NCBI GenBank assembly: GCA_026417425.1 | Contig: JAOADF010000138.1 | Coordinates: forward strand, 1 to 7,355 | Direction of reading: 5' to 3' | DNA from: Dictyoglomaceae bacterium | GTDB lineage: Bacteria; Dictyoglomota; Dictyoglomia; Dictyoglomales; Dictyoglomaceae | Length of the DNA: 7,355 bases | Shown here: piece after piece, positions 1 through 6,766 of the stretch | Layout of the letters: each line of letters opens with the position of its first letter | How positions within the stretch are numbered: the stretch's first letter is position 1 | Program-made: the position numbers and the translations under genes | The notes under the pieces: generated by a model | Seen by the model: only the letters and a program-made list of their open reading frames with translations | Databases searched by the model: none | Told to the model about the DNA's origin: nothing

Positions 1-10
1 TTCTCCACCA

Positions 11-39
11 TTGACAAGATCAGGATTATTTAATAATAT
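11..39 (+). promoter_or_regulatory. Sigma-70-type promoter of the tRNA unit
   Basis: A perfect -35 box TTGACA (11-16) is followed, after exactly 17 bases, by TAATAT (34-39), one base from the consensus -10. Transcription would begin near 46, about 13 bases before the first tRNA, which leaves the short 5' leader expected for a stable RNA unit. No gene is seen in 1-58 apart from this promoter. The strength of the boxes fits a highly expressed tRNA operon. Confidence 0.8.
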
Positions 40-58
40 AATCTTTGTAAACAAGGTT

Positions 59-133
59 TGGGGAGTCGTCTAGCTGGTAGGACGCCTGACTCTGGATCAG
101 GTAGGGATGGTTCGAATCCATCCTCCCCAGCCA
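59..133 (+). tRNA. tRNA-Gln (anticodon CTG)
   Basis: The whole cloverleaf can be folded by eye. The acceptor stem pairs 59-65 with 123-129, the D stem 68-71 with 80-83, the anticodon stem 85-89 with 97-101, and the T stem 106-110 with 118-122 around the loop TTCGAAT. The anticodon at 92-94 is CTG, which reads CAG (Gln). The discriminator is G130 and CCA is encoded at 131-133. The first pair is T59:A129. A U1-A72 pair is a known feature of bacterial tRNA-Gln, used by GlnRS or by the amidotransferase GatCAB, and it supports the Gln call. Only nine bases separate it from the next tRNA, so the two are surely one transcript. Confidence 0.95.
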
Positions 134-142
134 AAAAATAAA

Positions 143-218
143 GGCCCTATCGTCTAGAGGACCAGGACGTTGGGTTCTCAACCCAAAAACCGGGGTTCGA
201 ATCCCCGTAGGGCCACCA
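143..218 (+). tRNA. tRNA-Glu (anticodon CTC)
   Basis: The acceptor stem pairs 143-149 with 208-214. The anticodon stem TTGGG (170-174) pairs with CCCAA (182-186) around a seven-base loop, with the anticodon CTC at 177-179 reading GAG (Glu). The T arm has the usual TTCGAAT loop between GGGG and CCCC. The discriminator is A215 and CCA is encoded at 216-218. It shares the promoter upstream of the tRNA-Gln gene and ends just before a strong terminator hairpin. The first pair is G-C, unlike the U-A pair of its Gln neighbour, which is the usual distinction between the two. Confidence 0.95.
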
Positions 219-230
219 AAAGGGAAAAAT

Positions 231-264
231 AAAAAAGCCCCCAAGAATTTCTTGGGGGCTTTTT
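231..264. terminator. Bidirectional intrinsic terminator
   Basis: AGCCCCCAAG (236-245) pairs perfectly with CTTGGGGGCT (251-260) around the five-base loop AATTT. On the + strand the hairpin is followed by T260-T264, ending the tRNA transcript. On the - strand the A-run 231-236 becomes a U-run, ending the groES-groEL transcript, whose stop codon lies only a few bases away. One element therefore serves two convergent units. Confidence 0.9.
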
Positions 265-269
265 CTATA

Positions 270-1886
270 TTAGTACTCGGGAGGTGGAGGAGGGGTTTGC
301 TTTTCCTTTTCAGGTTTTTCGGCAACAAGACCTTCAGTAGTTAACACTAATGCAGCTATACTTGCAGCATTTTGAAGTGCAGATCTTGTTACTTTGCATG
401 GATCTACAATTCCAGCCTCAAACATATTTACAAACTTATCCTTTGCAGCATCATAACCTATAGGTCCTTCCATTTCCTTTACCTTTTCTGCAATAATTGA
501 TCCCTCTTTGCCTGCATTATTTGCTATTAACTTTAATGGTACATCTAAAACTCTTCTTACAATATCTACTCCCATTCTCTCATCTTCATTATTTACTTTT
601 ACGTCATCTAATGCCTTCATTGCTCTAATTAATGCTACTCCACCACCAGGTACAATTCCTTCTTCAACAGCAGCCTTTGTAGCAGAAAGAGCATCCTCAA
701 TTCTATGCTTCTTCTCTTTTAATTCAACCTCTGTTGCAGCTCCTGCCTTAATTACTGCAACTCCTCCTGCTAATTTCGCAAGTCTTTCCTGAAGCTTCTC
801 TCTATCAAACTCAGAATCAGTTTCTTCTAATTGTTTTCTTATTTGAGCAATTCTTGCTTCAATGTCTTTTCTATTTCCTTTACCTCCAACAATTGTTGTT
901 TTATCTTTATTAGCTCTTACTTTTTCTGCTTTTCCAAGCATGTTTAGGGTTACATTTTCTAATTTTACTCCTGTTTCCTCTGAGATAAATTCTCCACCAG
1001 TAAGTATTGCGATATCTTGGAGCATTGCTTTTCTTCTATCACCAAATCCAGGTGCCTTTACTGCAAGTGATTGTAATACTCCACGAAGCTTATTTACTAC
1101 AAGAGTAGCTAATGCTTCTCCTTCTACGTCCTCTGCAATAATTACTAAAGGTTTACCAGTCTGTACTACTTTTTCTAAAATTGGTATGATATCATTAACT
1201 GCGCTAATCTTTCTGTCAGTTATGAGAATATAGGGCTCTTCTAATACTGCTTCCATTCTTTCTGCATCAGTAATCATATAAGGAGAAATATATCCTCTAT
1301 CAAATTGCATTCCCTCTACAACCTCAAGGGTCGTTCCAATTCCTTGAGATTCTTCAACGGTTATTACCCCATCCTTTCCTACTTTATCCATGGCATCTGC
1401 GATAAGCTGTCCAATTTCTTCATCATTATTTGCAGAAATTGCAGCTACATGAGCAATATCTTCTTTTGTCTCAACAGGTTTTGCAATCTTCTTTAACTCT
1501 TCAACTACTACTTCTACTGCCTTTTCAATTCCTCTTTTTATATACATTGGATTTGCCCCTGCAACAACACTTTTCAAACCTTCATGGACTAAGGCTTGAG
1601 CTAAAACTGTTGCTGTAGTTGTTCCATCTCCAGCTACATCATTGGTTTTAGAGGCAACTTCTTTAACAAGTTGAGCACCCATATTTTCAAAGGGATCTTC
1701 AAGATCAATCTCCTTTGCAATGGTTACTCCATCATTGGTTATAACTGGGGCTCCAAATTTCTTTTCTAGTACTACATTTCTTCCTCTTGGACCTAAGGTT
1801 ATCTTTACAGTATCCGCAACAGTATCTAAGCCTTTGATTAAGGCGGTTCGTGCTTCCATATTTAAACTTATAATTTTAGCTGCCAT
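270..1886 (-). CDS. groEL: Chaperonin GroEL (Hsp60, Cpn60)
   Basis: Cytosolic ATP-driven folding chamber that works with GroES on non-native proteins. The 538 residues match the usual family length and align without gaps to E. coli numbering at the key sites. These are NDG at 51-53 (D52), the nucleotide loop GDGTT at 86-90 (D87), RIEDAL at 395-400 (D398), and the chaperonin signature [12 protein letters not shown] at 405-416. The start is ATG, with a strong ribosome site AAGGAGG (1897-1903) ten bases upstream. The gene follows groES by 22 bases in the same operon and is therefore under the CIRCE operator. The oddity is the C-terminus, which ends [14 protein letters not shown] in place of the GGM-repeat tail found in most bacterial GroELs. 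Identification is secure; the tail's effect is unknown. Confidence 0.98.
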   Translation of the reverse strand: MAAKIISLNMEARTALIKGLDTVADTVKITLGPRGRNVVLEKKFGAPVITNDGVTIAKEIDLEDPFENMGAQLVKEVASKTNDVAGDGTTTATVLAQALVHEGLKSVVAGANPMYIKRGIEKAVEVVVEELKKIAKPVETKEDIAHVAAISANNDEEIGQLIADAMDKVGKDGVITVEESQGIGTTLEVVEGMQFDRGYISPYMITDAERMEAVLEEPYILITDRKISAVNDIIPILEKVVQTGKPLVIIAEDVEGEALATLVVNKLRGVLQSLAVKAPGFGDRRKAMLQDIAILTGGEFISEETGVKLENVTLNMLGKAEKVRANKDKTTIVGGKGNRKDIEARIAQIRKQLEETDSEFDREKLQERLAKLAGGVAVIKAGAATEVELKEKKHRIEDALSATKAAVEEGIVPGGGVALIRAMKALDDVKVNNEDERMGVDIVRRVLDVPLKLIANNAGKEGSIIAEKVKEMEGPIGYDAAKDKFVNMFEAGIVDPCKVTRSALQNAASIAALVLTTEGLVAEKPEKEKQTPPPPPEY

Positions 1887-1908
1887 CCTCTATCAACCTC
1901 CTTTTTTA

Positions 1909-2199
1909 TTATTTTTCTACTACTGCCAAAACATCTCTTTCACTGAGAATCAAATATTCTTCCCCTTCAATTTTAACTTCGGTACCTGCATATTTGGCAA
2001 AAATTACAGTATCCCCCTCTTTAATCTCAAGAGGGACTTTTTGACCATTATCTAAAATCCTTCCTGTACCTACAGCAACAACTTTACCTTGCTGAGGTTT
2101 CTCTTTAGCAGTGTCTGGTAATACGATTCCTCCTTTTGTTTTTTCTTCTTGTTCCAGAATCTTAACCACAACACGATCACCAATAGGTCTAAGTTTCAT
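1909..2199 (-). CDS. groES: Co-chaperonin GroES (Hsp10, Cpn10)
   Basis: Heptameric lid of the GroEL chamber. At 96 residues it has the standard length. The N-terminal Cpn10 signature begins at KLRPIGDRV (2-10). The mobile loop lies around 18-35 and contains GGIVL (23-27), whose hydrophobic IVL contacts the GroEL apical domain. The acidic, glycine-containing roof region and the closing beta strands are present up to the end VVEK. The ATG start has the ribosome site AAAGGAGGT (2205-2213) at good spacing. It is the first gene of the operon, with the promoter and CIRCE operator directly upstream and groEL 22 bases downstream. Confidence 0.98.
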   Translation of the reverse strand: MKLRPIGDRVVVKILEQEEKTKGGIVLPDTAKEKPQQGKVVAVGTGRILDNGQKVPLEIKEGDTVIFAKYAGTEVKIEGEEYLILSERDVLAVVEK

Positions 2200-2225
2200 A
2201 GTTTACCTCCTTTCTTTAAATTTTG

Positions 2226-2252
2226 TTAGCAATCTTATTAAGTGAGTGCTAA
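2226..2252 (-). promoter_or_regulatory. CIRCE operator (HrcA binding site)
   Basis: On the + strand TTAGCAATC (2226-2234), nine bases, then GAGTGCTAA (2244-2252). The published consensus is TTAGCACTC-N9-GAGTGCTAA, so one arm is perfect and the other has a single mismatch (A for C). It lies between the predicted transcription start (near 2256) and groES, the usual place where HrcA blocks groESL transcription and where the 5' UTR hairpin forms. HrcA repression released on heat stress is established for this element. The hrcA gene is not in this window. Confidence 0.93.
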
Positions 2253-2262
2253 ATCCAATGTA

Positions 2263-2291
2263 AATATATAAAATCTATTTTTTAACTTCAA
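2263..2291 (-). promoter_or_regulatory. Sigma-70-type promoter of groES-groEL
   Basis: Read on the - strand, TTGAAG (2286-2291) is followed after 17 bases by TATATT (2263-2268). This puts the start of transcription near 2256, directly against the CIRCE inverted repeat. This vegetative promoter plus CIRCE layout is the classic HrcA-controlled arrangement. A second possible start is an extended -10 TGATATAAT on the - strand (2298-2306), which lacks a good -35 box and is much less certain. Confidence 0.75.
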
Positions 2292-2354
2292 TGGAGAATT
2301 ATATCAAATAATTCTATTTAATAAGAAGTTTTTGTTTTTTTTGATAATTTTTCT

Positions 2355-3512
2355 TTATTTTTCTCTTTCTTTTAAAATTTCTCTATAAAAATCTTGTAAT
2401 TTTTTAGCTAAAACATCAACAGAGTAATTTTGAGCTTTTAATTTTGCATTAGTTTTCATCTTGTAAAGAAGATCAGGATTATCAAGAAGAAGTTCAACTT
2501 TCTGAGAAAAGATTGTTGAATCTAAGGGAGTTAAAAAACCGTCAATACCATCAGAAACAATACTCTTTGTTCCCGTTGCATCTACTGCAACAATTGCACA
2601 TCCCCCTGCCATAGCTTCCAAAGTGACTAATCCTTGAGTTTCTGTGATAGAAGGAAATACAAATATATGGGCAGAGGTATAAAAATCTACCAATTTTTCT
2701 CTAGGGAACCATCCTAAGAAAAAAACCTTATCTCTCAATAAAAGTCTATCCCTTAGATTTTCAAGATTTTTTCTTTCATCTCCATCTCCTACAATAAGAA
2801 GAACTATGTCCTCCCTTCTTTTAAGAAGAGGAGCTAGAGAATTAAGCAAAAATTCGAGATTTTTTTCCTTTGCTAATCTTCCTGTATAAAGAAGAATTTT
2901 TTTATCCCTCCAAGGTTTATTAGATAAAAATTTCTCTTTATTTACCCTCTCCCATAAAGATAAATCAAGACCAGTAGGTAATACTTCTATTCTTTTCTTA
3001 GTCCCAAATTTTCTTATCATCTCCTTTATTTCAGGAGATGGTGCTATAACTAAATCTACTTTATTTGTAAAATTTATACTTGTAATTATTGCAATTTTCT
3101 CCTTTATTTTTTGAGGAACTAAGGGAATATAATGGACATATTTGTGATATAGAGTGTGATAGGTAAAAACAAGAGGAATTTTATATTTTTTAGATAGTTT
3201 TAAAGCGGTTTTTCCAATAATATAAGGATGGTGGGTATGAATGATATTAAAATTTTGTTTTCTAAAAAAATCTTCTAGGAAAAAAGTAAAGGGAAGAGGT
3301 ATAGGATGAGGATTTATACTTTTTATAAAAAGAGCAGGATATCTAAAAACTCTTTTAGAATCATTATAGGGGGGAAACCAGGGAGGATATTTAGGAGCAA
3401 AAACATAAACTTCATTTCCTAAATTTTCTAATGCTTTTCTATATGTTTCAACAGCTATTGCTGCACCACCAGTATTTGGCAGATAATTTATAGTAAAAAA
3501 GGCTATTTTCAC
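2355..3512 (-). CDS. GT4 glycosyltransferase, probable diacylglycerol glucosyltransferase (LafA/BgsB/alMGS type)
   Basis: Likely transfers the first sugar from a nucleotide sugar to diacylglycerol at the inner face of the membrane. The 385 residues form a GT-B fold. The N-terminal glycine loop is NTGGAA (13-18), and the acceptor half has HTHHPYIIG (92-100) and YHTLYHKYVHYIP (118-130), which recall monoglycosyl-DAG synthases. The donor half has TGRLAKEKN (210-218, R212 and K216) and the EX7E motif E291/E299. The start is GTG, overlapping the TGA stop of the preceding gene as GTGA; the usual MKIAFFT-like opening follows directly, so this start is preferred. There is no signal peptide or membrane helix. 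It is the last gene of a three-gene operon. Class GT4 is certain; the lipid acceptor is inferred from motifs and neighbours, and a PimB-like or other GT4 acceptor is possible. Confidence 0.88.
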   Translation of the reverse strand: MKIAFFTINYLPNTGGAAIAVETYRKALENLGNEVYVFAPKYPPWFPPYNDSKRVFRYPALFIKSINPHPIPLPFTFFLEDFFRKQNFNIIHTHHPYIIGKTALKLSKKYKIPLVFTYHTLYHKYVHYIPLVPQKIKEKIAIITSINFTNKVDLVIAPSPEIKEMIRKFGTKKRIEVLPTGLDLSLWERVNKEKFLSNKPWRDKKILLYTGRLAKEKNLEFLLNSLAPLLKRREDIVLLIVGDGDERKNLENLRDRLLLRDKVFFLGWFPREKLVDFYTSAHIFVFPSITETQGLVTLEAMAGGCAIVAVDATGTKSIVSDGIDGFLTPLDSTIFSQKVELLLDNPDLLYKMKTNAKLKAQNYSVDVLAKKLQDFYREILKEREK

Positions 3513-4543
3513 GATTTTTCTAATATTCTTCTATATAATTTAACAGTTTCCTCCGCAATTCTATCTATGTCATATTTTTTAGCAAGTTCTAAGGCTCGTC
3601 TTGAATATTCCTCTCTTAATTCTTTATTTTCTGCAAGAAGTTTAATTTTCTCCTCAAAATTCTCTTCTTCTCCTGCAATATAGGAATCAGAAAAGGGTTC
3701 TTTATGTTCAGGAAGATCTCTTAAAAGAAGAGGAAGCCCACAGGATGCTGCCTCTAAAACTGCTACACTAAAATTTTCCTGTCGTGATGGAAAGAAAAAT
3801 ATATCCGCCATATTATAAAATCTTGGGAGTTCTTCATGAGATTTTCCACCAGTAAGAATTAAATTTTTTGGTGGATTTTCCTTTATTTTTTTTGCTTCAG
3901 TAAAACCTTCACTGAAAAAAGAAAAGGGAATATCTCCCACCCAAACAAATTTGTATTCTGGAAATCTTTCTGCCATTCTTACAAAGGTATCAAATCCCTT
4001 TCTTTTAATAATATGTCCTACAGAAAGAAGAACAGTTTCTTCATCCTTTACCTCATATTCTTTTCTTGTCTTTATTCTTAATTCTTCATTTTTTTTAAAT
4101 TTTCTAAGATCTATTCCGTTAGAAATAACTACAATTTCAGATTTTACTCCCATTTCCTTTAATTTTTCTGCCTCAAAAGGAGAAACTGCTATAACAGCTC
4201 TTGCTTGATTATAGACAAGGAGAAGATATTGAGAGAATATTCCCTTCCACTTATCCGCTAATACTGCACTTCCTATCATAGTATCTGGTATTACATGGGC
4301 AGTAAATATAATCCTATCTTGATATTCCTTTTTTGTATATCTAAAAAACACATCTCCTAAAGAATGAAAATGTATTATATCAAAGGGCTCTTCTTTGGTA
4401 GTCCCATTTAAAAATACTTCTACATCGTCCCTTCTTTTAAGGGCAGAATAAAGCATAAGGCATGCGGTCTGATCTCCTCCACCTTTTTTACGAGCAGAAG
4501 GAATACCTGGCTTAAAAACAAGATTAACTTTTATTCTATCCAT
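3509..4543 (-). CDS. GT4 glycosyltransferase, LafB/CpoA/BgsA-like (glycolipid elongation), paralogue B
   Basis: Probably adds a further sugar to a glycosyl-diacylglycerol. The 344 residues contain a glycine-rich loop GGGDQT (21-26), HFHSLGD (58-64), the family-like block TAHVIPDTMIGS (81-92), the donor-site block GHIIKRKGFDTF (176-187, R181 and K182), and EX7E at E256/E264 followed by ASCGLPLLLRD. The same blocks occur in the same order in the gene before it, so the two are tandem duplicates. The ATG start lies 13 bases inside the end of that gene. A ribosome site AAAAGGAGG (4558-4566) sits 14 bases upstream, rather far, so coupling is likely. Its TGA stop overlaps the GTG of the next gene. 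GT4 membership is sure; the acceptor and sugar are inferred from remembered resemblance to CpoA-type enzymes. Confidence 0.86.
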   Translation of the reverse strand: MDRIKVNLVFKPGIPSARKKGGGDQTACLMLYSALKRRDDVEVFLNGTTKEEPFDIIHFHSLGDVFFRYTKKEYQDRIIFTAHVIPDTMIGSAVLADKWKGIFSQYLLLVYNQARAVIAVSPFEAEKLKEMGVKSEIVVISNGIDLRKFKKNEELRIKTRKEYEVKDEETVLLSVGHIIKRKGFDTFVRMAERFPEYKFVWVGDIPFSFFSEGFTEAKKIKENPPKNLILTGGKSHEELPRFYNMADIFFFPSRQENFSVAVLEAASCGLPLLLRDLPEHKEPFSDSYIAGEEENFEEKIKLLAENKELREEYSRRALELAKKYDIDRIAEETVKLYRRILEKS

Positions 4544-5667
4544 TTAGAACTTTCTCTCCTCCTTTTAATATTAGGATGTCCTAAATATTTCCAAATTCTT
4601 TTTCCCTCTTCTCTTAATTTTTCTAAAGTTATCCAATTTCTTTTATATCTTGGAGGATTTTTTAAAACTTCTTTGTAAATTTCTAATAACATATTAGCAA
4701 CATTATCTAAATTATAATTTTGAGCTAATCGAAGAGCTTTATTTTTATATTCTATGTAGAAATCCCTATTATTCTTTAATTTTAATAAATAATTCAAAAA
4801 CTCTCCATCATTCTTTGCAGGAATAAAAAAACCACCAAAAGGTTCTTTATACTCCAAAATATCTCTAAGAAGGAGAGGAAGACCACAGGATGATGCTTCT
4901 AAGACTGCCATGGGAAGATTCTCTTGATAAGAAGGAAAGAAAAATACATCCCCCAAATTATAATAATCAGGCATTTCTTCATAGGGGACAATTCCTGTAA
5001 AAATAACATTAGAAGGAGCATTTTTGATCTTTTCTTGGAGCTCAATAAATCCTGCAGTAAAAACTGAAAAAGGTTGTCCTCCTACCCATACAAATTTTAC
5101 ATCAGGTAATTTCCTTGCAACTTCAATAAAAGTATCGATACCTTTTCTTGGTTGAATTTGTCCAGAACCTAGCGCTACAAAATCTGATGTGGAAATACCT
5201 AATTTTTCTCTTATTCTTTTCTTTTTCTCAATAGATGGATAAAATTTATTCAAATTTACAGGATTCGGTACAAAGTAAATAGGAGCTTTTACACCAAATA
5301 TTTCCAACTCTTCTTTAACCTTAGGAGAAACAGCTATAACACAATCAGCTAAATTGTAGTAATATTTTAAATATTGAGTAAAGAATGGAAGCCAAACATT
5401 TACAAGAACAAGACTTCCAATTAAAGATGCAGGAATTACATGGGCTGAGATAACTAGTCTCCTTCCAGAAATCATTCCTTTACTTACCGCATAGGGACCA
5501 GGAGTATGAAGATGAGCAATATCATACAATCCTTTACCATTTATACTTACTTCTAATTCTTCCTTTCTTCTTAAAGCCTCTACAAGGGACAAGCTTGCAG
5601 TATACACTCCTTGTCCCTTTACATCCCACGCTAAAGCTTCAGAGATTACATTAACTGTGATTTTCAT
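4531..5667 (-). CDS. GT4 glycosyltransferase, LafB/CpoA/BgsA-like (glycolipid elongation), paralogue C with basic C-terminal tail
   Basis: First gene of the glycosyltransferase operon, 378 residues. It has the opening GQGVYT (18-23), HLHTPGP (52-58), SAHVIPASLIGS (74-85), the donor block SGQIQPRKGIDTF (168-180, R174 and K175), and EX7E at E249/E257 with SSCGLPLLLRD after it. This set recalls CpoA/LafB, which makes diglycosyl-diacylglycerol in streptococci and Listeria, so a similar elongation role is likely. It exceeds its paralogue by about 35 residues, a Lys/Arg-rich tail (about 338-378) that could hold the protein to acidic lipids. The ATG has the ribosome site AAAGGAA (5676-5682) eight bases upstream, and an extended -10 promoter lies before it. 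GT4 is certain; substrates are inferred. Confidence 0.87.
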   Translation of the reverse strand: MKITVNVISEALAWDVKGQGVYTASLSLVEALRRKEELEVSINGKGLYDIAHLHTPGPYAVSKGMISGRRLVISAHVIPASLIGSLVLVNVWLPFFTQYLKYYYNLADCVIAVSPKVKEELEIFGVKAPIYFVPNPVNLNKFYPSIEKKKRIREKLGISTSDFVALGSGQIQPRKGIDTFIEVARKLPDVKFVWVGGQPFSVFTAGFIELQEKIKNAPSNVIFTGIVPYEEMPDYYNLGDVFFFPSYQENLPMAVLEASSCGLPLLLRDILEYKEPFGGFFIPAKNDGEFLNYLLKLKNNRDFYIEYKNKALRLAQNYNLDNVANMLLEIYKEVLKNPPRYKRNWITLEKLREEGKRIWKYLGHPNIKRRRESSKWIE

Positions 5668-5702
5668 AATATTAATTCCTTTCCCATAAAGATTAAAGAA
5701 AA

Positions 5703-5720
5703 GTTATAATATATTATAAC
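5703..5720. repeat. Perfect 18-bp palindrome over the -10 region
   Basis: GTTATAATATATTATAAC is its own reverse complement, with no spacer. Each half contains TATAAT, one on each strand, so it could simply be two opposed -10 boxes or could serve as a repressor site covering the promoter of the glycosyltransferase operon. AT-rich DNA makes palindromes more likely by chance, though 18 perfect bases is long. Confidence 0.6.
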
Positions 5721-5721
5721 A
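5713..5721 (-). promoter_or_regulatory. Extended -10 promoter of the glycosyltransferase operon
   Basis: On the - strand TGTTATAAT, a perfect TATAAT (5713-5718) with the TGn extension (5719-5721). The hexamer 17 bases upstream is AATTAG, a poor -35 box, so the extended -10 would carry the recognition. Transcription would start near 5706, about 40 bases before the ATG at 5667. The box forms one half of an 18-bp palindrome. Confidence 0.6.
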
Positions 5722-5762
5722 TAAAATTTTTTTTACTAATTTTTTAAAAGGAAGAGAAAAAC

Positions 5763-5791
5763 TTGACAAAGTTCTTTTACTTGAATATTTT
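5763..5791 (+). promoter_or_regulatory. Sigma-70-type promoter of the GT2 gene
   Basis: A perfect TTGACA (5763-5768), a 17-base spacer, and TATTTT (5786-5791). Transcription would begin near 5798, giving a leader of roughly 30 bases before the coding sequence at 5827. The promoter diverges from the glycosyltransferase operon promoter; the two units share the 159-bp gap 5668-5826. Confidence 0.6.
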
Positions 5792-5812
5792 ACTAATTAG
5801 ATAGGGGCTTAG

Positions 5813-5830
5813 ATGAGCGAAAATTTATGA
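5813..5830 (+). other. Possible five-codon leader ORF coupled to the GT2 gene
   Basis: ATG AGC GAA AAT TTA TGA encodes MSENL and its stop overlaps the ATG of the glycosyltransferase as ATGA. The only purine-rich stretch that resembles a ribosome site here, AGGGG (5803-5807), sits five bases before this small ORF, whereas the glycosyltransferase ATG has no good site at normal spacing. Translation may therefore begin at the leader and re-initiate. A chance ATG is the alternative. Confidence 0.25.
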
Positions 5831-6648
5831 ATAGTAAAAAGTTAGTATCGGTAATTATCCCTACATATAATTGTGAAAAGTATATAAAGAATTGTATAGA
5901 CTCGGTCTTAGCCCAAACATATAAAAATATTGAGATAATAATTATAGACGATGGATCTACAGACAACACAGAGAAAATAATTGAGAACTATTTTAAAAGA
6001 AAAGTTATTTATTTAAAACAAGAAAACAAAGGACCATCCATAAGCAGAAATAGAGGGATAAGATTCTCTAAAGGTGATTATATAACTTTTATTGATGCAG
6101 ATGATTATTTATTACCAGAATTTATAGAAATAGGTATAAAAGAGATTCAAAAATATAATAATAAAACATGGTTAGGCTTTGAAAGGGTTTATTGGAATGG
6201 CAAATTTAATAATAATCTAAGAAAATTAAAAACTTCCTTTGATTTTGTTAATTTGAATGTCAATGAAGATTCTTTTGAAAATATGATAACAAAAGCTCCT
6301 ATTATCACTCCTTTAATACCTCGAGAGGCTTTTTTTATAGATAAAATATTTTTCAATCCCCAAATAAGAGAGGCTGAAGATTTGGAGCTATGGTTTAGAT
6401 TAATGCTAAATGGATGGAAATTAGTTTTAGTAAGAAATCCAAATTATCTTTATAGGGCAAATAGACCTGATTCTCTCACAAGCAATAAATTAAGATTATA
6501 TAAGTCAATGTTTAAAATATATTATAATCTATTTAAAATTGGAAAATTCAAATTGAGACATTTTGGGAAAGGATTTTTAAACATTATTATTTTTAATATA
6601 AATAAATTTTTATTTAATTTAGAGAATAGAAATATTAAAAAACTTTAA
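5827..6648 (+). CDS. GT2 (GT-A fold) glycosyltransferase
   Basis: Inverting-type sugar transferase of the kind that builds surface polysaccharide or glycolipid; the sugar and acceptor cannot be told. The 273 residues show the opening VSVIIPTYN (7-15), DDGSTD (41-46) that binds the nucleotide, NKGPSISRNRGI (67-78), the DXD-type metal site DADD (90-93), and EAEDLELWFR (182-191), whose ED is the usual catalytic base region. The C-terminal 50 residues are rich in Lys, Phe, Ile and Asn and may lie along the membrane, but no clear transmembrane helix is seen. It stands alone on this strand with its own promoter. It is more AT-rich than groESL (12 G+C in 60 at 6121-6180, against 23 in 60 at 1021-1080), which may reflect transfer. 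The ATG start has a weak ribosome site. Confidence 0.9.
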   Translation: MNSKKLVSVIIPTYNCEKYIKNCIDSVLAQTYKNIEIIIIDDGSTDNTEKIIENYFKRKVIYLKQENKGPSISRNRGIRFSKGDYITFIDADDYLLPEFIEIGIKEIQKYNNKTWLGFERVYWNGKFNNNLRKLKTSFDFVNLNVNEDSFENMITKAPIITPLIPREAFFIDKIFFNPQIREAEDLELWFRLMLNGWKLVLVRNPNYLYRANRPDSLTSNKLRLYKSMFKIYYNLFKIGKFKLRHFGKGFLNIIIFNINKFLFNLENRNIKKL

Positions 6649-6714
6649 TTTATTTATAATTTTTCTCAGCAACTATTATGCACATAGCTACTACTCCTTT
6701 AACAAACATTATTT

Positions 6715-6740
6715 GAAAAATCTTTTAAGATAGATTTTTC
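6715..6740 (+). terminator. AT-rich hairpin, possible weak terminator of the GT2 gene
   Basis: GAAAAATCT (6715-6723) pairs perfectly with AGATTTTTC (6732-6740) around an eight-base loop. The nine-pair stem holds only two G-C pairs and is followed by TTCC, not a clean T-run. It is the only hairpin seen between the GT2 stop and the regulator. It could equally be a protein-binding inverted repeat. Confidence 0.3.
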
Positions 6741-6766
6741 TTCCGTATCTCTTAATCTCTAATATA

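Noticed and set aside
26..328. A 100-codon open frame on the - strand containing GIRTPVFGLRTQRPGPLDDRA.
   Set aside because: It is the antisense of the two tRNA genes and the terminator. Such peptides are a well-known false prediction caused by tRNA genes.
508..2055. Several + strand open frames of 62-123 codons.
   Set aside because: All lie antisense to groEL and groES, lack ribosome sites, and are low-complexity Ser/Leu/Phe shadows of the real genes.
2298..2306. Extended -10 TGATATAAT on the - strand upstream of the main groESL promoter.
   Set aside because: There is no acceptable -35 box, and it overlaps a weak inverted repeat. The promoter at 2263-2291 explains expression better, so this is only mentioned there.
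3951..4208. An 85-codon + strand open frame.
   Set aside because: It is antisense to a clear GT4 gene and has no ribosome site or recognisable motif.
6650..6709. A 19-codon ORF MFVKGVVAMCIIVAEKNYK as an intact small gene.
   Set aside because: There is no ribosome site or promoter in front, and its composition looks like the tail of a larger protein, so it is reported only as a possible remnant.
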